NCBI GenBank assembly: GCA_903930035.1
Contig: CAIYXG010000131.1
Span: 1-26,844, forward strand
From: an uncultured Actinomycetes bacterium
GTDB lineage: Bacteria; Actinomycetota; Acidimicrobiia; Acidimicrobiales; Microtrichaceae
DNA: 26,844 bases
Reading direction: 5' to 3'
Position 1 is the stretch's first letter; each line of letters opens with the position of its first letter. The position numbers and the translations under genes are program-made. The notes under the pieces are model-generated. The model worked only from the letters and a program-made list of their open reading frames with translations, did no database searches and was not told where the DNA came from. Below are positions 1 through 6,690 of the stretch, piece by piece.

Positions 1-216
1 CGCGGCTGGACCATGGCCCCCGACCTCCGGGCCGGGTTCGAGCAGCGGTTCACGTGGACCCGCCCGGACGGCCGCACCATCCACTCACAACGCGCCACCG
101 ACCACACCCGGGCCGCCCAGGCCACACCAGCCGCACGGGCCGCATGCTCTGCACGGGGGACGGTCGCCGCAGGGGCCGCCGGCGCCACCGGACCACCGGG
201 CTCCTCGCGGGAGTGA
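1..216 (+). CDS. C-terminal fragment, possible HNH/DUF222-type protein (5' end outside window)
   Basis: An open frame enters from the left edge and stops at the TGA at 214-216. The first 30 residues include a GWT..F.WTRPDGRTI pattern. This resembles the segment that follows the HNH motif in actinobacterial DUF222/13E12-type HNH proteins, where a Trp-rich stretch and a 'PDG(R/H)' turn close the domain. The remaining 40 residues are low-complexity Ala/Gly/Thr. The catalytic HNH part would lie outside the window, so the assignment rests on a short tail and is weak. An internal ATG at 13 could be mistaken for a start, but the frame is open to the edge. The alternative is a non-coding open frame in GC-rich DNA. 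Confidence 0.35.
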   Translation, partial: RGWTMAPDLRAGFEQRFTWTRPDGRTIHSQRATDHTRAAQATPAARAACSARGTVAAGAAGATGPPGSSRE

Positions 217-240
217 CCGGGAGTGACCGGGAGTGACTGG
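211..240. repeat. Three tandem 10-bp units (GAGTGACCGG)
   Basis: GAGTGACCGG occurs at 211-220 and 221-230, and GAGTGACTGG at 231-240. The first copy supplies the TGA stop of the upstream frame. This is probably a small slippage repeat between two convergent genes. Confidence 0.8.
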
Positions 241-263
241 GAGCAGCAGGCCTGCAGCGCCGT

Positions 264-1775
264 TCAGGAGGGGGAGAGCCGCGCCCGGAGCGCCGGCTTG
301 TCGACCTTCCCCGAGGCGTTCAGGGGGAGCTCGTCGAGCACGACGACCTGTTTGGGCCGCTTGAAGCCGGCCGTGCGTCCGGCGGTCCATGCCACCACCT
401 CGTCGGGGTCGACGGTCGCGTCCTGGCGGGCCACCACGACCGCCACCACGCGCTCGCCCCAGTGGTCGTCGGGCAGGCCGACCACGGCGACGGCAGCGAT
501 CCCCGGGTGGGCGCCGACGACGTCCTCGACCTCCCGCGAGCTCACGTTCTCGCCGCCGGTGATGACCAGGTCCTTGGCCCGGTCGACCACGAACAGGTAG
601 CCGTCGGCGTCGAGCCGCCCGACGTCGCCGGTGCGCAGCCACACCGTGCCGTCGTGGTCGGCGAACCGCGAGGCCGCCGTGGCAGTGGGGTCCTCCCAGT
701 AGCCCGGCGTGACCTGGTCGCCGGCCACCACGATCTCGCCGACCTCGCCGGTCGGCACCTCCGACCCGGCGTCGTCCACCACCCGCACCCTGACGAGCGG
801 GCCGGGCCGGCCGGCCGCGCCCAGTAGGCCGGGCCGGTCGCCCACGGACCGGCGGTGGTCCTCGGCGTCGAGGAACACGGCGTTCCCCGAGAGCTCGGTC
901 ATGCCGTACCCCTGGGCGAGGCCGCACCAGGGCACTTCGTCGAGGCAGCGGCGCAGCAGGCCGGCCGGCATGGCGGAGGCCCCGTAGGAGATCTGGCGGA
1001 GCCCCTGCAGCGCCCCCGGGCCGGGCCCGTCCAGCAGGGACGACACCATCGTCGGGGCGAACGAGGCCACTGTCACCGCCTCGTCCCGCAACGCCGCCGC
1101 CACCTGCGCCGCGTCGAACTTGCGCAGGAGCACCACGGGGCGGTGCCGCCGGTGGGCGACCAGCACGTTGTACGCCGCGACGTGGAAGAGCGGGAAGCAG
1201 AACAGGTACGTGTCGTCGTCGGTGAGCGGTCGCGCCGCGGCGGTGTTGTCGACGGCGGCCAGCAGGCTGCGGTGGGTCAGGACCACGCCCTTCGGCCGGC
1301 CGGTCGAGCCGGAGGTGTGGATCAGCCACGCCCCGGCCCCGGGGTCCGTCGCGGCGGGCGGGCCCGGAGTGGCCGTGGCGGCGCCGACGGGGTCGTCGGC
1401 GTCCAGGTCGACCACGTGGGTGAACCGCCCGAGGAGGCCATCCAGCCGGTCGAGGTGCTCCCGCGTGGCCGCCAGGACCGTGGGGGAGGTGGCGTCGACC
1501 AGTCCCGCCAGCTCGTCGGCCGTGTGGCGCACGTTGCCGAACGTCAGCACCAGGCCGGCCCGCGGCGCCGCGTAGAGCAGCACGACGACCTCGGGCCGGT
1601 TGTCGGCGACCACCAGCAGCCGGTCGCCGGGGGTGGCCAGGTCGCCGAGCGCAGAGGCGGTCCGGGCCACCTCGTCGGCCAGCGCCGCGTTCGTCCAGCG
1701 CCGCCCCTCGAACACCAGCGCCGTCCCGCCGGGGTCGTGCCGCGCCGAGTCGTCGACGATGTCGTGGAGGAGCAC
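264..1775 (-). CDS. AMP-forming acyl-CoA ligase (FadD / ANL superfamily)
   Basis: This 503-aa protein should adenylate a carboxylic acid with ATP and pass the acyl group to CoA. The ANL motifs are complete and in order: the P-loop IHTSGSTGRPKG (152-163), YGMTE (290-294), LRTGD (380-384), the hinge segment DRAKDLVITGGENV (398-411), and the catalytic lysine K490 in SGKVDK. The length is normal for the family, with no signal peptide or membrane segment. The start is a GTG preceded by TACTGT six bases upstream, a leaderless-type promoter. The gene lies 33 bp behind a carotenoid cleavage oxygenase on the same strand, so it may activate an acid derived from that oxygenase's product; this is inference. 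The substrate cannot be read from the sequence: medium- or long-chain fatty acids or an aryl acid are all possible. Confidence 0.9.
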   Translation of the reverse strand: MLLHDIVDDSARHDPGGTALVFEGRRWTNAALADEVARTASALGDLATPGDRLLVVADNRPEVVVLLYAAPRAGLVLTFGNVRHTADELAGLVDATSPTVLAATREHLDRLDGLLGRFTHVVDLDADDPVGAATATPGPPAATDPGAGAWLIHTSGSTGRPKGVVLTHRSLLAAVDNTAAARPLTDDDTYLFCFPLFHVAAYNVLVAHRRHRPVVLLRKFDAAQVAAALRDEAVTVASFAPTMVSSLLDGPGPGALQGLRQISYGASAMPAGLLRRCLDEVPWCGLAQGYGMTELSGNAVFLDAEDHRRSVGDRPGLLGAAGRPGPLVRVRVVDDAGSEVPTGEVGEIVVAGDQVTPGYWEDPTATAASRFADHDGTVWLRTGDVGRLDADGYLFVVDRAKDLVITGGENVSSREVEDVVGAHPGIAAVAVVGLPDDHWGERVVAVVVARQDATVDPDEVVAWTAGRTAGFKRPKQVVVLDELPLNASGKVDKPALRARLSPS

Positions 1776-1781
1776 GGCCCG

Positions 1782-1787
1782 ACAGTA
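1782..1787 (-). promoter_or_regulatory. Leaderless -10 (TACTGT) of the acyl-CoA ligase
   Basis: TACTGT ends six bases before the GTG start at 1775, so transcription should begin at or next to the start codon. A CTGACC that contains the upstream gene's TGA stop lies 19 bp before it and could be a poor -35. Confidence 0.55.
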
Positions 1788-1808
1788 CGCCGCAGGCCGC
1801 GCCGCAGG

Positions 1809-3230
1809 TCAGACGACCCCGGGCATCCAGTTGCCGTGGAACCCGAAGGGCACCCGGCGCGGCAGCCTGACCCGGGCGACCGGGCCGGCCGTGACGTCGC
1901 GGGCGTCGAGCACGACGAGCTCGGTCGTGCCGACCGACAGGTCGGTCACCAGGTTGAGGAGCCAGCCGTCGTTCTCGGCCGTCCCGTCGGGGTCTGCGGC
2001 GAACACCGGCTCGCCCGACGAGTGGGTGGGCCCGTAGACGTGGGTGGCGCTCGTGCCGCGCTCGAGGTCGTACTGGATCACGCCGTCGAAGCGCACGCCC
2101 TTGGTCACGTCCCACTCGCCCGTGTGGGCCTGGGTGCCCCAGCGGTGCTTGCGGCCGTTGTAGGCGTCGTTGATGCGGGGGAAGTCGCCCGGCTCGTCGT
2201 CGAGCTGGGTGTCGGTGACGGTGCCGGCCGCCTGGTCGATCTCCCAGCGCCACATGTTCGGCCGGACGTCGTTGCTGACCGGTGCGGTGTCGCCGAACGC
2301 CGTGGGCATCTCGGGGGAGCGGCAGCCGTCCACCACGATCTTGCCGCCCTCCTCGTACGCGTTCAGGAAGTGGAAGACGTAGAAGGGGTCGACGTCGATC
2401 CACGTGGTGTCGCTGCCCTCGCCGTCACGGGGCATGACACCGATGCGGGCACCCTGCTCGGGCGCCCAGTAGATGCTCGGCCCGGTGCCGGTCATGAGCG
2501 CGTCGCCGTCGAAGATCGCCGGCAGGTCGAACCACACGACGTAGTGCTCGGTGGTGGCGAAGTCGTGCATCATCACCGACCGGCCCACCGGCACCTCGGT
2601 GCTGCGCACCAGGTTCCCGGCGGCGTCGGCCACGTGGTAGCGGAGGAACGGCGGGAACGGCGAGTAGCCGAAGAACAGCATCTCGCCGGTGGCCGGGTCC
2701 CACTTGGGGTGCGCCGTCATGGGGCCCTGCAGCGCGCCGCCAAAGGTGTACTCGCCGACGGTGCCGAACGAGTCGTCGATCTCGGTGGGGTGGGCCCCCT
2801 CCATGAGGGCGAGGTACTTGCCGCCGTGGCGGACGACGTTGGTGTTGGCGGTGTTCTTGAAGATCCCGCCCTCGCTGACCGCCTCGGCCTCGGGGATGGT
2901 GAACTCGGACAGGCCCCCGTAGACGGCATGGCCGACCTTGCGCTCGTAGGTCAGCCCCCGCGACTCGATCCAGCGGTTGGCGTACCGGACGCCGCCCTCG
3001 CCGTCGAGCACCAGGCCGTGCAGCATGCCGTCGCCGTCGAACACGTGGTAGCGGCCGGGCGGCGGGAAGACAGGGTTCGGGCCGTTGCGCAGGTAGGTGC
3101 CGCGGAGCCCGGCGGGCAGCTCGCCCACCACCTCGAGGCCGTCGTCGTCGCGCTCGTCGAAGATGGGCTCGTACTGGCCCACCAGGTACGGGTCCGTGAC
3201 GCCGGTCCAGAGGTCGTCGGTCGCGGTCAT
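1809..3230 (-). CDS. Carotenoid cleavage oxygenase family protein (RPE65/CCD/lignostilbene dioxygenase)
   Basis: This 473-aa non-haem iron(II) oxygenase belongs to the family that cleaves a C=C bond in carotenoids, apocarotenoids or stilbenes. Four histidines sit where the family's iron ligands are expected: H174 (TAHPKWD), H222 (MHDFATTEHY), H287 (FHFLNAYEE) and H465 (FHGNWMPG at the C-terminus). The N-terminal family signature LRGTYLRNGPNP is present. I chose the ATG at 3230 because it has GGGGAG six bases upstream; a frame extension to 3266 has no such signal. There is no signal peptide, so it is cytoplasmic. The gene lies 74 bp after the methyltransferase-glycosylase gene and has its own promoter and leader hairpin. 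The acyl-CoA ligase follows. The substrate is unknown; stilbene- or isoeugenol-type phenylpropanoids are as possible as carotenoids. Confidence 0.92.
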   Translation of the reverse strand: MTATDDLWTGVTDPYLVGQYEPIFDERDDDGLEVVGELPAGLRGTYLRNGPNPVFPPPGRYHVFDGDGMLHGLVLDGEGGVRYANRWIESRGLTYERKVGHAVYGGLSEFTIPEAEAVSEGGIFKNTANTNVVRHGGKYLALMEGAHPTEIDDSFGTVGEYTFGGALQGPMTAHPKWDPATGEMLFFGYSPFPPFLRYHVADAAGNLVRSTEVPVGRSVMMHDFATTEHYVVWFDLPAIFDGDALMTGTGPSIYWAPEQGARIGVMPRDGEGSDTTWIDVDPFYVFHFLNAYEEGGKIVVDGCRSPEMPTAFGDTAPVSNDVRPNMWRWEIDQAAGTVTDTQLDDEPGDFPRINDAYNGRKHRWGTQAHTGEWDVTKGVRFDGVIQYDLERGTSATHVYGPTHSSGEPVFAADPDGTAENDGWLLNLVTDLSVGTTELVVLDARDVTAGPVARVRLPRRVPFGFHGNWMPGVV

Positions 3231-3251
3231 GTGCAGCTCCCCAAGAGTCGT

Positions 3252-3284
3252 CGCAGGTGTCCCCACACCCGCGTCCGCACCCTA
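3252..3284 (-). promoter_or_regulatory. Promoter -10 (TAGGGT) and leader hairpin of the carotenoid oxygenase
   Basis: On the minus strand, TAGGGT lies at 3284-3279, about 48 bases before the ATG. A 9-bp stem with a four-base loop (arms 3265-3273 and 3252-3260, one G-U pair in the RNA) lies where the transcript should begin. No good -35 was found. Confidence 0.4.
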
Positions 3285-3304
3285 CCGGAGCCAGGTGAAC
3301 GGCG

Positions 3305-4408
3305 TTAGGTGTCGTCGCCCAGCTGCGCGGCGGCACGCAGGTGCGCAGCGAGCGAGTCGACGGTCTCGTGGGCGTTGAGGCCGCTCGGGTTGGGCATCAG
3401 GTAGACCGGCCGCCCTCCGAGGCGGACCGGCTGCTCGCCGGCCACGGCCTTGGGGTCGACGGCCGCCCGCCACCCGGACAGCCCGAGCACGCAGACCGCG
3501 CCGGGCTGCAGCCAGCCGCAGAGCCGGTCCAGCCGGGCGGCCCCGCGCCGGAACTCGTCCTTGGCGACCTGGTCGGCGCGCGCCGTGGGGCGCTTCACCA
3601 GGTCCGTCATGCCGATGCGGCCCTCGTCGAGGAGCCGCAGCGGGTCGCGGTCGACCTGGGCGAGGCCCGCGGCCAGCAGCGCCGGCCACGCGCGGTTGCC
3701 GGGCCGTCCGAACCCCACGCCGCAGTCGGCCGAGTAGAGCGACGGGTTGAGCCCCACCAGCAGCAGGCGCATCCCGGGGCCGACCAGGTCGGCCAGGGCC
3801 CGTCGGCGCCGGAGCGTGAGCCCGACGTACCCCTTGGTGGTGTCCTCCAGGTCGACGCGGTCCACCACGTCGAACCCGGCCCCCTCGACCACGGCGTCGA
3901 GCAGCTCCTCGGTCCAGAGCGAGAACGACCGCCCGGCGAACGGGTCCTCGTCGTAGGACTCGTGCTCGGCGTCGCCCAGGAACACGCTGACGAAGGCGGT
4001 CCCGTCCGGGCGCACGACGCGGTGCAGGTCCCACAGCGCCCGCGGCACCAGCCGCCGGTCCAGGTGGACGAACGACTTGTTGGCCCACGCGGCGCCGAAC
4101 GCGTGCCGGCGGAACGGCAGCGCCCGGAGGTCGGCCTGGACCCCCGGGCTGGACGGCGCGCGCCGGGCCGACAGGTCGAGCATGGCCCGGGCGCCGTCGA
4201 CCGCGACCGTGCCCGGCGGGAGGACGGGCAGGTGCCAGCCGGGGCCGCAGCCCAGGTCCAGGCACGGGCCGCCGGCGTCCAGCGCGCGCCGGCCGAACAC
4301 GACGGCCTCGTCGAGCCGGCCCGGCCGCTGGTCCTGCCACTCGTCGGCCCGCTGCTCGTAGACGTCGAGCGTGGCCCGGTGGGGGTCCGGGGGGCCGGGG
4401 TCGTTCAT
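3305..4408 (-). CDS. Fusion: class I SAM methyltransferase + Mug-type mismatch-specific DNA glycosylase
   Basis: One continuous 367-aa frame carries two unrelated enzymes. Residues 1-205 form a class I SAM-dependent methyltransferase, with motif I DLGCGPG at 51-57 and 'VVRPDGTAFVSVFLGD' in the usual post-motif strand; it has no DPPY, so it is not an amino-methyl DNA methylase. Residues 213-360 match the uracil/thymine mismatch DNA glycosylase family (Mug/TDG): GLNPS (219-223, active-site Asn221), PGNRAWP (236-242), TDLVKRPTARAD (268-279) and the intercalating-loop motif NPSGL (340-344). Mug proteins are normally stand-alone and about 170 aa. The ATG overlaps the stop of the upstream SDR in an ATGA, so translation is coupled. 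The methyltransferase substrate is unknown. GLNPS replaces the common GINPG. Confidence 0.85.
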   Translation of the reverse strand: MNDPGPPDPHRATLDVYEQRADEWQDQRPGRLDEAVVFGRRALDAGGPCLDLGCGPGWHLPVLPPGTVAVDGARAMLDLSARRAPSSPGVQADLRALPFRRHAFGAAWANKSFVHLDRRLVPRALWDLHRVVRPDGTAFVSVFLGDAEHESYDEDPFAGRSFSLWTEELLDAVVEGAGFDVVDRVDLEDTTKGYVGLTLRRRRALADLVGPGMRLLLVGLNPSLYSADCGVGFGRPGNRAWPALLAAGLAQVDRDPLRLLDEGRIGMTDLVKRPTARADQVAKDEFRRGAARLDRLCGWLQPGAVCVLGLSGWRAAVDPKAVAGEQPVRLGGRPVYLMPNPSGLNAHETVDSLAAHLRAAAQLGDDT

Positions 4409-5232
4409 CGTCCGGCGACCCGCGCCGCGAGCCGGCGCATCCCGGCCAGCCACCGTTCCCGCTGCGTGGCCCGTGCCGCCTCGTAGTCGGCGACCTCCGG
4501 GTGCGGCAGGACCAGGAACTGTCCGGTCCGGACCGCCGCGACCACCGCCGCAGCCACCTCGTCGGGCTCGAGCACGCCCTGGGCCTTCACCGTCTCGGCG
4601 GCCAGGGACGCACCGTCGTCGGGGGACGCGGTGCCGTCGCCGGTGCCGAACAGCATCGGGGTCCGGACGCCCTGGGGGCACAGGCACGAGACCGTGACCC
4701 CCCGGTCGCCGTAGGTGATGGACAGCCACTCGGCCAGGCCGACCGCCGCGTGCTTGGTGGCCGAGTAGGGCGCGTCCCCGACCATGGTCAGCAGTCCGGC
4801 GGCCGAGGCGGTGGTCACCAGGTAGCCCTGGCCCCGGGCCAGCCAGTGGGGGAGCAGCGCCCGCGCGGCGTGCACGTGGCCCATCACGTTGACGTCCCAC
4901 GCCCGCTGCCAGACCTGCGGCGGCGCGTCGACCCCGGTGCCGGTGGCGATGCCCGCGTTGGCGCAGAACAGGTCGACGGCGCCGTGCCCCGCCACGAGCC
5001 GGTCCACCAGCGCCGTGGTGGCGTCACCGTCGGTCACGTCGAGCTGCTCGGCGACCACCGTGGTGGCGGGGTGGTCCGCCCCGACCTGCGCGGCCACCTG
5101 CGCCGCACCGTCGAGGTCGACGTCGACCACCACCACGACCCGGGCGCCCTCGGCGGCGAACCGCCGGCACAGCGCAGCCCCGATGCCGCTCGCCCCGCCG
5201 GTGACCACCGTGACGGCGCCCTGCAGGTCCAT
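4405..5232 (-). CDS. Short-chain dehydrogenase/reductase (classical SDR)
   Basis: This 275-aa NAD(P)-dependent oxidoreductase has the full classical SDR set: TGGASGIG (11-18) for the dinucleotide, ANAG (91-94), catalytic S143, and Y156/K160 in YSATK. It should act on an alcohol/ketone pair in the cytoplasm; the substrate is not readable. The ATG at 5232 is preceded by GAGGGA at Shine-Dalgarno distance. It lies 14 bp behind the LLM oxidoreductase and overlaps the methyltransferase-glycosylase gene by 4 bp. The three genes therefore form one transcription unit driven from about 6270. A short run of valines after the Rossmann motif (VVVVVD) keeps an acidic residue at the end of beta-2, which favours NAD over NADP. 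Confidence 0.92.
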   Translation of the reverse strand: MDLQGAVTVVTGGASGIGAALCRRFAAEGARVVVVVDVDLDGAAQVAAQVGADHPATTVVAEQLDVTDGDATTALVDRLVAGHGAVDLFCANAGIATGTGVDAPPQVWQRAWDVNVMGHVHAARALLPHWLARGQGYLVTTASAAGLLTMVGDAPYSATKHAAVGLAEWLSITYGDRGVTVSCLCPQGVRTPMLFGTGDGTASPDDGASLAAETVKAQGVLEPDEVAAAVVAAVRTGQFLVLPHPEVADYEAARATQRERWLAGMRRLAARVAGR

Positions 5233-5246
5233 CCCGGTCCCTCGCG

Positions 5247-6263
5247 TCAGTGCCCGGCGACCGCGGCGAGCGTGTCGAGCACGGTCTGTCGGCGGTCGGG
5301 GCCCCAGGGCAGCGGCATGACCACCGGATGGTCGACCCCCGCCGCCCGGTACGCGTCGACGGCTGCCGCCACCGTGGCGGCGTCGCCGCAGATGTCGATG
5401 GCGTCGACCATGCGGTCGGAGACGGCTGCCACGGCGGCCTCCCGGTCGCCGCGGGCGTGCGCGGCCTCGAGCTCGTCGACCTCGTCGGCGAACCCGGCCC
5501 GGCGGAAGGCCTGCGCGTAGGCGCCCACGACGCCGTAGGAGAACAGGTCCTTGCGGGCGGCGTCCGCCGCGCCGTCGCGGTCGCACACCCCGACGTGCAC
5601 GTAGGCGTGGACGGTGCAGGAGCCGGTGGGTCGGCCGGCGGCGTCCTCGCCCGCCCGGACCTGCTCCACGCACCACGGCACGGCCGAGGCCGGCAGGTAG
5701 TTGAGCAGCACGCCGTCGGCCAGCTCGCCGGCGGTGCGCAGCATGCGGGCGTTGAGCGCGCCCAGCACGACCTCTGGCCGCCGCTCCTCCAGGCGGACCC
5801 CCAGCCGGAACTTCGAGGTCCGGTAGAAGTCGCCCTCGTGGTCGACCCGTTCGCCCGAGAGGCAGTCACGGACGAGCTGGAGGTACTCGCGGGTCTGGGC
5901 GACCGGGCGGTCGCCGTAGGTGGCGCCGTGCCAGCGGCCGACCACGACGGGCGACGAGATGCCCACCCCTAGGTAGACCGGCCGGTCGGGGACGAGCGAC
6001 TGGAGGGTCGCCGCCCCCATGGCGGCGAGCATGGGCGTCCTCAGCTGCAGCGCCAGGACACCGGTGCCCAGGCCGAGCCGCGGCTCCGTGGCGGCCACCG
6101 CGCCGAGCAGCCCGAACGCCTCCTGACCGGTGACCTCGGCGGTCCAGAGGGAGTCCATGCCCAGGTCGGCCACGGTGCGGGCCGACTCGAGCCCGAACGG
6201 GGCGCCGAGCGCCATGTAGCTGGCCATGGTCGCCCCGAGGGGGCGCGGCGTGGACGGCGTCAT
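5247..6263 (-). CDS. LLM-class flavin/F420-dependent oxidoreductase
   Basis: This 338-aa luciferase-like monooxygenase fold protein (bacterial luciferase/F420-dependent reductase family) is cytoplasmic. Family features are the N-terminal 'MALGAPFGLES..TVADLGMDSLWTAEV' barrel strand, LGLGTGVL, the phosphate-binding region around 'VYLGVGISSPVVVGRWHG', and a late 'DICGDAATVAAAVDAYRAAGVDHPVV' element typical of the F420 group. F420 rather than FMN is inferred from the actinobacterial context. It is the first gene of the operon LLM-SDR-methyltransferase/glycosylase. The ATG at 6263 was chosen because TACCGT ends seven bases before it, the leaderless arrangement seen across the window. A longer upstream frame exists but would run through that promoter. 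Confidence 0.88.
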   Translation of the reverse strand: MTPSTPRPLGATMASYMALGAPFGLESARTVADLGMDSLWTAEVTGQEAFGLLGAVAATEPRLGLGTGVLALQLRTPMLAAMGAATLQSLVPDRPVYLGVGISSPVVVGRWHGATYGDRPVAQTREYLQLVRDCLSGERVDHEGDFYRTSKFRLGVRLEERRPEVVLGALNARMLRTAGELADGVLLNYLPASAVPWCVEQVRAGEDAAGRPTGSCTVHAYVHVGVCDRDGAADAARKDLFSYGVVGAYAQAFRRAGFADEVDELEAAHARGDREAAVAAVSDRMVDAIDICGDAATVAAAVDAYRAAGVDHPVVMPLPWGPDRRQTVLDTLAAVAGH

Positions 6264-6270
6264 GGTGCCG

Positions 6271-6276
6271 ACGGTA
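6271..6276 (-). promoter_or_regulatory. Leaderless -10 (TACCGT) of the LLM-SDR-MTase/Mug operon
   Basis: TACCGT ends seven bases before the ATG at 6263. No Shine-Dalgarno sequence is present. The 203-bp gap to the divergent gene at 6467 holds both promoters and no other gene that I can see. Confidence 0.55.
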
Positions 6277-6400
6277 CCCGGGCCGCGGGTCCGTCGTCGC
6301 CGTCCCGGCGGGCGGGGGCGCGGCCGGGCACCCTGAGGATCCAGCGGGGGAGGACGGCACGGCGCTCGCAACGCGGCGTGGCGGTGTCCCACCGTGTGGG

Positions 6401-6443
6401 TAGGGTGGCGGTGCCAGGTCGGACGACCGCTGGGGTGTCCGAC
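6401..6443 (+). promoter_or_regulatory. Promoter -10 (TAGGGT) and leader hairpin of the 66-aa protein gene
   Basis: TAGGGT lies at 6401-6406, placing the start of transcription near 6413. Arms GTCGGAC (6418-6424) and GTCCGAC (6437-6443) form a perfect 7-bp stem with a 12-base loop at the start of the roughly 54-base leader. Confidence 0.4.
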
Positions 6444-6466
6444 AGTGCAACGGAGACGGAGGCAAC

Positions 6467-6667
6467 ATGACCGAGGTTCGTGAGCTGCCGGCGGACGACA
6501 CTGCGCCGTCCGACGACGAGTCGATCCGTGAGGCCATGGCCCTGATCGACCGTGGGCTCGGTGACATCTCCGACCGCTCGATCGTCTCCACCTCGGAGGT
6601 CGCCGACCTCCTCCTCGACGTCCGGGGGCTGCTCAGCCGTCTGGACGCCCACGTCTCGACGAACTGA
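6467..6667 (+). CDS. Small uncharacterised protein, 66 aa
   Basis: I do not recognise this family. Coding is well supported: GGAGG lies four bases before the ATG, a promoter-like TAGGGT lies upstream, and the gene fits exactly between a divergent and a convergent neighbour. The protein is strongly acidic in its first 20 residues (PADDTAPSDDES). The rest is amphipathic-helical in character (REAMALIDRGLGDI; SEVADLLLDVRGLLSRLDAHV). It has no signal peptide, membrane span, cysteine pair or zinc motif. Such a two-helix acidic protein could be a partner or regulator of a larger protein, but nothing in the sequence says which. It converges on the WS/DGAT gene with 14 bp between the stops. Confidence 0.7.
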   Translation: MTEVRELPADDTAPSDDESIREAMALIDRGLGDISDRSIVSTSEVADLLLDVRGLLSRLDAHVSTN

Positions 6668-6690
6668 CGCCCGCCCGGCGCTCAGGCGTC
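6666..6690. terminator. Possible bidirectional hairpin between convergent genes
   Basis: GACGCC (6666-6671) and GGCGTC (6685-6690) are complementary, with 13 bases between. The left arm takes in most of the TGA of the 66-aa gene, and the TCA of the WS/DGAT stop lies in the loop. There is no T-run, so support is modest. Confidence 0.3.

Noticed and set aside
211..240. Tandem repeat as a possible CRISPR remnant or binding-site array
   Set aside because: Units are 10 bp, directly abutting, only three copies and without spacers; slippage is the simpler reading.
246..255. Palindrome GCAGGCCTGC near the end of the ligase gene as a terminator
   Set aside because: It has no room for a loop, no T-run, and is of a length expected often by chance in this composition.
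85..2403. Very long open frame (772 aa) on the minus strand
   Set aside because: It is an out-of-frame shadow of the ligase and carotenoid oxygenase genes, with Arg/Pro/Gly-rich composition typical of GC-rich antisense or shifted frames and no family motifs.
855..3308. Open frame of 817 aa on the plus strand
   Set aside because: Antisense shadow of two well-supported genes. Composition is low-complexity His/Val/Arg/Gly and it lacks a start signal.
3305..4900. Extra N-terminal domain upstream of the methyltransferase-glycosylase fusion
   Set aside because: The frame upstream of 4408 is the SDR gene out of frame. The ATGA overlap marks the real start.
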